From assembly GCA_001986395.2 (NCBI GenBank), contig MQVO02000009.1:1054001-1118000 (forward strand): DNA of 64,000 bases, given 5' to 3'. The notes under the pieces are model-generated. The model saw nothing but the letters and a program-made list of their open reading frames with translations. It was not told the origin of the DNA and did not search any database. Source of the stretch: Irpex lacteus (taxonomy: Eukaryota; Basidiomycota; Agaricomycetes; Polyporales; Irpicaceae). Positions 44,685 through 54,978 of this stretch are shown piece after piece (the stretch's first letter is position 1; every line of letters starts with the position of its first letter). A program made the translations under genes and the position numbers.

Positions 44685-47398
44685 ATGCCTCCGAGCGGAA
44701 AAGAGAAACAGCATGCGGCACCGCAGCGCCAGAAGTCTATGCCAAGCTTTGAGCAGGGCGTAGATGGCGAGTACGTCGAAAGGACGAAGGCTGGCACCAT
44801 CTCTAGAATGCGCAGCCACAACGGCAACAAGCCTATGATTCCTCAGGACCAGTATTGTCCACAGTGTCCAGCGAGATTCACCCGCGTAACACATCTACAA
44901 AGACATATGCGAACCCGTGAGTAGACCTTCTTGCGTTGTCAACACTCGGACTAATTAATCGACACGCCAGACCTTGCCAAGCGGGAATACAAGTGTGAAG
45001 TACGCAGTTATTCGTCAGCCTCATTACATTTCATTGAATTTATCCTAGCGCTGCAGCAGCGAATTTACCAGGAGCGATCTACTCACTCGCCACAGACGCA
45101 CATGCGGCGACCTGTAAGTCATCAGGCCTTTCTACCCCTCCCCCTCTGATACGATTTATTCCAGAAGCAGTGCCCAGAGATCACGTAGAAGGTCATGTAG
45201 AGCCTGTGTAGATGGAAAGGCTAAATGCGACCTGAACCAACCGTGCTCCCGGTGCTCCCAGAAGCAATGGGCTTGCATCTACGAGCCTCGGGACCCAGCC
45301 TCGCCTGGTCTGATGAGTCTTCCACCGTCAGCGTCGGAAGACATCAAACCTCGACTGCCACTATCACCTGCCATGGCTGGTCCATCACACTCAACTGCGT
45401 ATGTCCTTCTTGAGGGTTCGCAACCTTTTTCTCAGCTGTCGGACGATCCTGACCTTCACCTCCTCCAATCTGTCGAAGACATTCCCAATTTTCGCCTCGC
45501 TCCTGATGTCAACGACTATCGCGCCTATCCTGACCCATCCTCGTCCTATGGCGGGTCATCCTACGCAGAGTCTTCCTTCGCGGAGTCGTCAGTTCTCTCT
45601 GGCGATACCCCTGGGTTAAACACGTACCCGCATCACCCCCAAGGAAACTTCGTGCAGGGCGCGAATACGATGCACCAAACTATTAACACGCTGTTTTCGG
45701 AACACCTTCTGCAACAATTCTATTATGACGTTATCGACAGGCAGCCAGCTGTCTACCCCTCGGTTTCCATGCCCAATCTTCCGCGGCGAGACGGTACCGT
45801 TCCGTGGGACATGCAGCCTTTTATGGCCGACGTACCTGGTCAATATGATGAAACTTTCTATGCCGACGCTCTGATGGGAATTTCGACACTCATGGATGAC
45901 CCTCCGTCGCAGCCACCAATCCCAGCACCTGCCCCCCACGTGCCGTTTCCCTATCCTTCGGAATATCAACAATACAGTAAGTGTGCTTCCCGAATACTTC
46001 TAAGAAGTCCACTCACGCCACCATATCAGTACACCTTTTCTACAATTTGTTCCTCACGCAAATGCCTGTTCTTCACATTGCTACGTTCTCAGTGGAGGGT
46101 AAACCTCATGTCCTCATCTCTGCTATGCAAGCTTGTGGCGCACTGTACGCACGGACACCGGCCGCAGTCAAATTCATTGACGATACCTTGGCGTCTGCGC
46201 GTGACGAACTGGTCATGGAGTTTGTGAGCCTCAACTCTTCGATAGACGACCGCGTTCATCATCTCATTAATTTCATTCTATAGGGCAAGAACCCCGAGGA
46301 CTTCGAGACGCAAGTTCACCTCATTCTGGCCGTTGTATTGCTGCAAACCATCGGTTTGTTTCATCAAACCGCAGAGCAACGGGCACAGTCGAATCAATAC
46401 CACAGGATGCTCGTCATGGTACGCTCTCACGTTTTGACGTCTCAGCACGTCGCCGTTTCTCACAGAAGTATCGCAGATGATAAGACAGAGCAGCCTCGTG
46501 CAACACGTTACGTCTTGGCGTCCACCTACCCGTGAGCAAATCGACTCTGGGGAGCGCGTCTGGTATGAATGGGCCTTCCATGAGAGCACAAAGAGGTGCG
46601 CTTGTCTCTTACCTCATTGTATTCCCCAATTGATTACTGAGCCACGCGCGTCTCAGGGCACTCCTGCTTTCGTATCTGCATGATACGTGCCATTGCATTT
46701 ACTTCACTTTGCCACCATTCTATGGCGCCGATGAGGTGACGGTGCCCTTACCGTGCGACAATGCGGTTTGGAAGGCGAACAGTTACCAAGAATGGCGAAG
46801 GGCTCTTTCTAAGGACTCGCCGTATGGTTCTCTGCGTGATCGTCTCCAGCCCCCCGGGCTGCAGGCGGTATTGACCAAGCTCGCGGACCAGAACGTCCCG
46901 GAGGACGACCCGCCTGTCATTGTGACTCCATTTGCACACTTCATCCTCACACATGCCATCCTACGAACGTTCTTCGTCGAATGCGTGGGCCGCAAACCCG
47001 AGGAGGAGAGGGAAGACGAGGATATCGCGTACAACGTCCAGTTCATGTTGCACAAGTGGCTGAACAGTTGGTATAATTCCCCAGACACGCCCAGCGACGG
47101 AGACGCCTCCGACCCCATCTTTTTGCATGACGCCCTTCCGTTCTACTGGATTGCACAGGTGCTTCTGCTCGCCCAGCGGGATAATCTGTTGCCGTTCGGC
47201 CAAGAGGCTAACGACAAGGATAAGAGTGGTGAAGCAAAGTACACGCTCATGAAGGAGTGGCTCAGGTTGGTTAGGGAACAGATTAGGAAAGGTAAGAGCG
47301 AGAGTACGCTCTTTTGGGACCAACTCATGAAGATACGCATGAGGAGCAAGCAGGAAGAAGATGGAGGCCTACTAGGGTTCTTTGCAGAGGGAGCGTAA
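44685..47398 (+). CDS. Transcription factor with C2H2 fingers plus Zn2Cys6 cluster
   Basis: About 795 residues, eight exons. DNA-binding parts in order: a C2H2 finger (YCPQCPARFTRVTHLQRHMRTH, split by intron 1), a second finger of C2HC type (CERCSSEFTRSDLLTRHRRTC), then a complete Zn(II)2Cys6 cluster, CRAC-x6-C-x5-CSRC-x6-C, at about residues 125-150. A long Ser/Pro-rich linker follows, then a helical fungal transcription-factor regulatory domain (IHLFYNLFLTQMPVLHIATF; CHCIYFTLPPFYGADEVTVP LPCDNAVWKAN). The C-terminus is helical and acidic/basic (LLGFFAEGA). The basic start SRRRS between finger and cluster may be a nuclear signal. Three zinc modules in tandem occur in a subset of fungal regulators; target genes are unknown. 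The GH79 gene lies 1 kb upstream on the same strand, without evidence of a link. Confidence 0.88.
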
Positions 47399-49443
47399 GG
47401 CGTGTCGAACCGCTCGATTCCCTGGCTATGATCTATTACGATGTGATCTTACGAATGTGTTACGAAGTACTACCAATTGGTTTTGCGTAGAGTGTATCTA
47501 TACGTCTTCATTTTGCAAATGATACCCTTCTGACTGTGCACCTCCTACTGTGTCATAATGATTACGGTATGCGTGACATCTCCGTGACCATGCCCGCGAC
47601 CGAGTCACGCGAGTTCGAAGCTTGGACTCGGACTTCGATGACAACTGCCACCACCGCCAGCTTCTAAACAGTCTACAAGTCATTGTATGTATGATCATCT
47701 TCCGTCTGTACGCATGTTTCTCTCAATCTGAAGTCTATCTCCAGGTGAGTGTCAGCAAGTTGAAGCTTCGTGTTCCTTTATTGATACTTGTTGAGTCCTG
47801 GCATCGGGTGGCAGCTATGTGCAGTCTCGCAGCTCTTATGGCTACATCCTGGAGCCTTGTCGAAGTACGCGGCATAGCTCTTTTGACTGCTATGAGACGA
47901 GTAGTGTGAACTCGAAGATTGCCGCAACTCGGCAGGGAGTGGTCGCGTAAGAGCACGCCTCATTTCTTACGTCGCGTCCCATCACTTGTACTCCCGGTAC
48001 TGATCTTTTCTCTTGTAGGGTGCTAAATACTAGGTACCTGCTGTGTACTGTCACGGACCACCCATCAATATTAATAGCAAGTATGTGACGGCCCAGTCCA
48101 TAGAGACGATCACCCAATTCGAAAGGAGCATCACGGAAGACTCGGAAGTGCTTAGTGCTCAGCTGCTCCCTCGAATTGTGTATCCTTCAGTCCGTCTGCA
48201 GTGATGGTTCCCTCGCTCAACGCATGCGTGTATGGGAATGAAACGCCACGCTAGGAATGCAGCCCAATGCAGTCTGAGGTCTCGGTACGTTAGCCTGAGC
48301 GGGATAACTGGGTAGCCGAAGTAACCGAGTGTCTGTCCTGATTTGGATAGCTTCTTCTTGGTGGCGTTTGATAAACGCCGGGCGAATAGTCCTGTGGCCA
48401 TTGCTAGTGCGCTTCCTTGGGACTGCGTGGCGATGACCCCATGGGAAACGAAGGGCAACATACTGCTCACATGTTGCTCTTCTGCAAATACTCGTTCTCT
48501 TATCGCTCATACCAGCCCTTGATCAGTCCATATGGCATGAGTAAATGCTCATACCACTTGCAGACTCGGAGGACAATCTAGTACTCTTGGTGAATCTATG
48601 CGCAACCAAAAGATACCGTGATATCAAGTACCTCTCTACTAGACTGCATTCGAAAGGATGTGCTAGACTCTGCAGATGTGTACGCGTTAATAGCGACTGG
48701 AAGCACGACCAATGACGTAGGCATTACTCTTGATACCTTGTGAGGGGTTCTCGTGAGTATCATTTCTCATCTTAGACCGCCAATGTATAAGGAGGCTGAT
48801 TTTTTAATCATACAGGTATTTTGTGATTACGCTTGCATTTGCTCAGGAGGATTTGCGGCTGTCGACGTTCGCTATGCTAGCCAGTAAACGTTTATGCCTT
48901 GCTGCAGGCAAGTATGTAGAACTCGGCTAACCTTGCTCGGGGAGACAGGGCTAGTCCATCATTGCACGATGCTCTGCATTCGACGTTACTTGGTACCCAA
49001 GCTATCCCAGGAAGGTTCGCCTTGTCTCGCACGAACCTTCGCACATCCTAGGGCTATGCTGTGAGCGGCCATGGCTGTGACTTCGAACACCATAAGTGGG
49101 GATAAACTGCTGGAATTTCTGGACTAACAAGGTAATTACGTTGTTTTCGCTTTACAGTAGCGTTCTTGGACAAGAGGTAACAGCCCCAACCTTCCTTTGG
49201 GTGACTTCGACCGATAGGTGATAGGTCGTTAGCCGAAGGCTATTCGCCAGGGTATTCTGTCCACCGACGCTCTCGTATGCTTTTCCAGGTAAACTAAAAC
49301 GACCCCCGCTACTCGAATCGCACCCGAATAGTTGTATAGTGGTGTTCTCCCGCTGATGGATGTATTGACGCAGAAATAGATAAAGCACCCTTATTGTGAG
49401 TGGCAACCAGTTGTCCATCTCCTCCCGTAACTCCCTGCCCACC
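47399..49443. other. Intergenic, about 2 kb
   Basis: No exon with family resemblance on either strand. Open frames near 48217-48510 (minus) are not protein-like. Confidence 0.5.
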
Positions 49444-50607
49444 ATGAATTCACCACACAATACGCCCGGGTACTCCCATACAGAGAGTTCCAGCAACGTT
49501 GTCCCCTCTTTCTCATTCCATCATACCATTCATAATTCATCAATCACCGGTAACATAGCTCCGTCCCAGCTAATGGCACCAAGTGCACCAGTATCATCGT
49601 TGCCATCACCGTTTGACTCGCAGAGGCATTCAAACGGTGGCGTCAATAGTGTTACCTCGCATCATCATCCCCTTTCTAGCACATCATACCACGGGGATTC
49701 AAACAGCTCCGGTAGCAACCTTCTAGCCAATGCTGCGAGCATATTAGCCGGAAGGAGTGCTCCAACTTCGCACTTTTACCAGCTCCTCGCCGTATTTCTT
49801 CTAGCAGCAGCCGCGGACCCTCTCCTCGACCCTCCAGCTTTCCCTTCGCCTGTATCAACTTCCAACGCCGGCAACGAGAGGTGGGCCTCGTTATTGGATG
49901 GTTTCGAGACGGATCTGCAATCATCCTCAAGCGTCGAGCTTCAAGGTGGTACTCCGGGAGAATCTTTGCCCTCTTTGACTAGCGACAGTGCTGAATGGCC
50001 GCAAGAGTGGTTTGAAATGTCTCTGGATCCATGTCTCACGGAAGAAGCTGCTGGCTACTCTCGTGGCGAAGCCCTCCTGCTCTCCGATGAAGGTTGGGAG
50101 GCCACCACTCTTGAAGACTTAATAAGCTCTTGGGTCGACTTAGATGCAGCTAGTAGCCAGGATGGCTCTGCCACGCCGCAGAATGAGCCTACCATCAATG
50201 ATAACAGCTCCGCCTGCGGTGATAATGATCTCACGGAACACCCATTGCGGCGTACAGACAGCATGGCGAGCCTTCTTTCGACTCAGTCCAGCGGTTCTGT
50301 GTCCTCTGCCAGCGGTGGTTATCAACGACTTTATTCCGATGCGGAGGTCGATGAAGACATGGCCACACCCCTTCTTTCGGACGCTGGGCCCCCCGCCCCT
50401 CAGGTCACATCTGAGGCAGGAAGACCTCCAAGTTGCGAGGATGAGAAACCACCATTGTTTGATCCTGTCAATGGATGGCTCCGTTGTCTACAAGCCGAGT
50501 ACGATCCAGACAACGTTATTGGTAGCTGTGAGATGGCCTTGCAACGGCTCATGGAAGAAGCAAGGTGCACTATGCCCCCCCTGAATGGTTCAATTCAGCT
50601 CCGGTAG
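49444..50607 (+). CDS. Intronless disordered protein, function unknown
   Basis: 387 residues in one exon. The ATG at 49444 sits in a good context (CCCACCATGA); a longer in-frame opening to 49396 lacks an ATG. No known domain. The first half is Ser/His/Asn-rich (SFSFHHTIHNSS; TSHHHPLSSTSYHG), with one hydrophobic stretch (SHFYQLLAVFLLAAAADPLL) that is short for a membrane helix. The middle is acidic with aromatic residues (WASLLDGFETDL, EWPQEWFEMSLDP, TTLEDLISSWVDLD), resembling acidic activation-type regions. The C-terminus has a more regular segment (GWLRCLQAEYDPDNVIGSCE) that may fold. Good coding composition; a regulatory role is only a guess. Confidence 0.6.
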   Translation: MNSPHNTPGYSHTESSSNVVPSFSFHHTIHNSSITGNIAPSQLMAPSAPVSSLPSPFDSQRHSNGGVNSVTSHHHPLSSTSYHGDSNSSGSNLLANAASILAGRSAPTSHFYQLLAVFLLAAAADPLLDPPAFPSPVSTSNAGNERWASLLDGFETDLQSSSSVELQGGTPGESLPSLTSDSAEWPQEWFEMSLDPCLTEEAAGYSRGEALLLSDEGWEATTLEDLISSWVDLDAASSQDGSATPQNEPTINDNSSACGDNDLTEHPLRRTDSMASLLSTQSSGSVSSASGGYQRLYSDAEVDEDMATPLLSDAGPPAPQVTSEAGRPPSCEDEKPPLFDPVNGWLRCLQAEYDPDNVIGSCEMALQRLMEEARCTMPPLNGSIQLR

Positions 50608-51525
50608 TGTTTTTTTGTTAAGTTATTCCCCCAACGTTGGAAGTTTTCAGTACGGGTCATTTCGCATCTTCTTCTTTCGCATTTTCGGTACACACTTCGG
50701 ACCTTGCATATTTTTCTTCGTCGCTATAGCCGAACCAGTACATGGATAGAGCTTCATCGATAATACTAGCACGAGTAGATTGACCAATGATAGGCCGACA
50801 ACTGTCGATTACTGCACCTGCCAACTATGGAAACACTGAAACGATCGACCAAGGCTTTGAGCTCCAAGTTTAGCATGACTTGGCTCGACAGGGTCAGCCA
50901 CTAAACGAATATGGGGTAATGGAAGTGGAGCAGGATATTGTTTTGCTACATAAACTGCGGGCATGTATGGTAGGGGCACTGCAATTCATGTGGCCATATA
51001 TGTCCGACTGGATTTCGGGGCCACACGTCCGATTCGAGAGAAAACGGACGTATGCTGCCTGCAATACTTGCCCCTTATCGCCACCATAGACCAACACTGC
51101 TGCTAAATGAACGCACCTGACTGGACTAACATGCTCCGGTATACTCCTAGCCTTCGAGTCCCTGCCCCATGGGGGGTCGCCCGACTAAAGACGCCAGAGG
51201 CAGTGCACTGCTGGCGTTCTGGGCTCCCTTTATAAAGGACCTTCAATACAACACTTCATAACGTTTTACGTCGAATGTAGTGTTACTGAAAGTCCAAGGC
51301 AAACACGATGGACCTTAGCTCAGTCCAGAAAGGGCGGAGAGCCGTAGCCACCCGTCCGAAAGTGTACCGTGATCGACGCGTATGCGAACCCGTAGTACTC
51401 ACACGAGCCTTCCGAAAGTTAACGTAGGGTATAAAAGGCGGGTCCAATGCCGAACTCACCCTCCCCAATATCCACATATAAGTCGAAACAACTCCTATAC
51501 TTACCAAACTCACCTCATCTACACG
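50608..51525. other. Intergenic with promoter of the next gene
   Basis: TATAAAAG at 51430-51437 lies about 90 bp before the ATG at 51526. An imperfect hairpin-forming sequence (ACGCCAG..CTGGCGT) is at 51191-51217. No gene. Confidence 0.5.
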
Positions 51526-52162
51526 ATGATCCCCCTCTACCGTAACACATCTCCCACAGCCAACTCGCGTTGGCTTGCGATGTCGCTCTCGGCCCTACTC
51601 TCCGCACCTCATCCATCTATCAAAACCGCGAGCGACTCTTCTTTGAACTCTGTACCGATGGGCCAAGGACCAGCCGACCTCTTCAGCATCCGTTTCGACG
51701 AGATGTTCGAGCCCACCGCACATGGGGTCATTTGCGGACGTGAAGTCACCCGCGCGGAGTTGAAGGAAAGCTTCCTCAGCTTGAAGTCGCGATGGGACGT
51801 ACAGAATGCTACTGCTATTGCGGCTGTAGCTCACCCAGGTTACTTCGCATCTTTCCACGTGAGTATCAATTCCATCCACCTACCGGTACAAAGAACGAAG
51901 ACTGACCGTACCCATACGGGTTGTTCTAGCCGACGATGGCAGCGAAGTTAGAATTCACGCCACTCTCCCGTGACGCCTCAACACATCAAACAACCATCAT
52001 GGCGGAGGCTAGGTACGTACCTGCTGTGAACTTCATGTGATGATACGATGTTCATTTCTGTGTTTTCGAATATCTAGTGGCGAAGACTTGCATGGGTCAG
52101 AACGTATCGCCTTTTTGAAGCTCGAAGGAGAGGAGTCTCTATTCCGACCCGAAGCCCTTTAA
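51526..52162 (+). CDS. Small protein, possible SnoaL/NTF2-like fold
   Basis: 166 residues, three exons: 51526-51858, 51930-52012, 52078-52162. The conserved-looking core is FSIRFDEMFEPTAHGVICGR, then EVTRAELKESFLSLKSRWD, which has the helix-plus-strand character of SnoaL/NTF2-like proteins. The C-terminus is SERIAFLKLEGEESLF. No signal peptide; the N-terminus is Ser/Ala-rich. I do not recognise the family with certainty, and catalytic residues cannot be assigned. Supported by a TATA box, consistent splice phases and good coding composition. Confidence 0.6.
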
Positions 52163-52353
52163 TCACGTCTCTTCACGGACATTTCTTTTGGTTTCTCTTC
52201 TAACATGGACAAGGGTTGTAATGGTCGTTTGCGTAGTAGTATCATACATTAATGGCTGTAAGAATCTGTCAACAACAACACAATCAGCTGCATCCTGACA
52301 ATGAGCAGCATACCAGTACACATTGAATCGTATGATGACGTGATCCACCGCTA

Positions 52354-53489
52354 TCAGTCCTCAAACTCCATCGCCTGGAATCGTCGCGCCTTCTTGTTAG
52401 GGTTTGCGAGAGATGCGCCCTTCACCGGTCTGACAGCTGGTGCAACCGTTTCTGATGACGACGATGACAATGTTAGCCGCATAACGAGACAGACTCTCAC
52501 AAGCAGGTGGTGCGTACTAGCTCTGGAAGCCAAGAGACTGTCTGGATTGGATGTCTCGGCCTTGCGTTTGACTTCTTTGATCTCCTGTTGTGCTCTCGCG
52601 AGTTCAGCCTTCAGCTCTGTAATCTCCTGGCCTGCTTGTATCTCTGCGACAGTCGGCTCATGACGGAGTGGTTTGGCAGATTTCTTTGTCAGACCCCCTG
52701 ATGTGCTGCTTGTGCTACTAGAGGATGCTGAACAGAAACAAAGTCAGCCATTGTTGCGAGTCATCTTATCACACCTACTCTGTGCTTGACGGGGCTGTTG
52801 GTCGCTGGGTATATGATAAGAAGGATCGACGAGAGGCGCGGATGGATGCAATCGACATCCCCGAGTCTTCTGCGCTTGGCTGGCGATCTTCAGAAGTGAG
52901 AAGAGCTATGAGCACCAAGATAAGGTTAAGAGTAAGATTTTGAACCTCAGCAAACATCTTCGCAGCATACGCAGCCGCATCCTTCGGCTCCAGCTCCTCG
53001 AGAGGAATGTGCACAGGTGACTTTGCACTCGGATTCAGCGTCAACTAGCAAACCGTCCAATCATTGTTAGCACAGCGTTAATTATCAAAGTCAATGCATG
53101 CTGCTGTACAGTGATATCTGAACCTTGCTCAGTGTTCCAGTTTCCGATGAAGAGTTCGCCTTTGATGACATTGTCGGCAAGGCGTTCAGCGAACATTTCA
53201 ATGAGTTTGGTCGAGGCGCGGTGGTTGCCCTATTAACCATGTTACTTTTTCGTTCACAACCCCTGTCAGTGTGGGACTAGCGTACTAGGAACTTGAATAT
53301 ATCCTTCTCCGTCCACTTGCCTTTCCACCATCGCTCTGCACCAGTCAGTCCGAGGTGAAGCGTCCACCGAACGCTATCCACTGCCGAGATAAGAACAAAC
53401 TTGTTTGCACCTTGATAGATCAGCTGAATCAGCTCATCCACAGCACCGAAGTGGGACACCATGTCGAATTCAGACTCTGCGTCCGCCAT
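52354..53489 (-). CDS. PAXX-like (XRCC4-superfamily) end-joining factor
   Basis: 281 residues, six exons: 53489-53286, 53229-53110, 53044-52946, 52887-52773, 52727-52518, 52451-52354. The N-terminus reads as a beta-rich head (FVLISAVDSVRWTLHLG; ERWWKGKWTEKDI), then a helix (RASTKLIEMFAERLADNVIK) and paired strands (GELFIGNW; SDITLTLNP; VHIPLEEL). It closes with a helix starting KDAAAYAAKMFAE, the order found in XRCC4-superfamily heads. A Ser-rich linker and coiled coil (AEIQAGQEITELKAELARAQ) follow. The extreme C-terminus, ASLANPNKKARRFQAMEFED, resembles the Ku-binding tail of animal PAXX: SL-x-NP, basic run, hydrophobic-acidic-F-acidic. If correct, it would act in non-homologous end joining by binding Ku. 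Exons 4-5 were joined mainly by phase. Confidence 0.62.
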
Positions 53490-54978
53490 CTCGGCGAAAA
53501 TACGTCTCGGTCAAAAGATTTCTTTTTGTGGAACTTGATCAGACGACGGCGAGGCAGTGGCTGGCCGATGGCTTCTGCGTTTCACACTCTGCCGTACGCG
53601 CTGTTATGATCGTAATGCGGCGGTAGCTTTTGCGTCTTGTTGTGCCCGTGTGCTAGTGCGTGGATCGGCTCGAGCCTCGAAGCTTTAAGGATCGGAACTT
53701 TATGACTGCAAATTATTTGCTGCTATTCATGAGAGAGTGGAAAGATGGGTATATAATGCTCGGATTAGCCTATAATTCGACGGATAGTTGTACTCTGACA
53801 GAGTACTTACGGACTGGTGAGAGCTTGAGGCCGATATGTCTTTCAGTAAGAGTCTGTCGTAGCGCTAATGCAAGGCGTGGCTGCGGCGCGCCCGCCGTCA
53901 GCACAACCGTCACAGCCACTGATGGGAGTCAATGACTCGGAGTTTTCTACATTTTACATACTAATTGCACACCGCCATCGTCCATGTCTAATTTTGACGT
54001 TGTTGGCCGCTCTGCGGTCTGGAACATGGACGGAATATGTTCAGTCTACCGCCACTGTCGATGTCAAGAGCCATGTGGAATCACTAGACGAAACTTGCAG
54101 CGTAACCAGCTTGGCTCAAATAAACTCTGTCGGAGGTACACCGCAAAGCCAAGAAGATGGTGAGGCAGCTTGTGAGGCTCCGTGTAATGTATGTGGCCGA
54201 TGTAGCTCACTGATGCACAGGTGTTTTGATGGACCAGGCACGGTCCTCCTGCAAAATCGCATCAGAGAGTAACATACCAAGGTGATGGTAACAATGTGCC
54301 TCCTACTGTACGACGAGGCTTCGCGCAATGGGGTACCAGGTGGCTTATTATGCCATGCATAATCTAGTTCGTCCGGGTTCAAGCCAATACAGGGTACTCT
54401 ATGTGGCCAGCTGGGGTCATGCCAACCGAAGACGACTCTTTCATACAATGTATTCCAAGAACATTGCCTGTGTCGGCGGGAAACTAGACTTACTCGATCA
54501 GGCAGAAGTGGAGCTGATCCTCATTCGGCCCCACGTGCATACGGCTGTGAAGACTCCGAGAGGGTAACAGAGCAAGTTCACGATCTTGTTTCCGATCCTG
54601 GCCTCTATGATGCTGTGTTTTACCGATCCCTCGCAACATCTAGCTTGATCTGTCATTGCAACGCTTACATGGACGAATTATGGCGCACGCAAGACCCTTG
54701 ATTCGATCAAATTGGAGTGCTATAAAGTCGAGTGGTAGCTCGTTATCGTTTCCTCAGCTCGGAGAGTTCCCCTTTCGTTCCAGTCAACACACACAAGTTA
54801 GCACCGGTTGGTGAGTTGGACGCGGATTCTTCGACGTCTTTAGCAAATGCTGACTATTATGCTAGCTTTCTTGTTTTTTCTTCTTCGCACCTTCATTTTT
54901 GCAACGACTTTCGTCAGCCTACACCCAAACTAATCCTAACGTCGTTTCCCTCTTACCCTCCTTCATATCATCATCATC
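53490..54978. other. Intergenic, divergent promoter region
   Basis: Lies between the PAXX-like gene (minus) and the secreted repeat protein (plus). CTATAAAG near 54719-54726 could serve the latter with a long 5' leader. No gene recognised. Confidence 0.5.

Noticed and set aside
53752..53766. TATATAATG considered as a promoter of a gene at 53.7-54.6 kb
   Set aside because: No downstream frame with family resemblance or splice consistency.
54374..54386. GGGTTCAAGCC, a second B-box-like match
   Set aside because: No acceptor-stem complement or D arm nearby; chance match.
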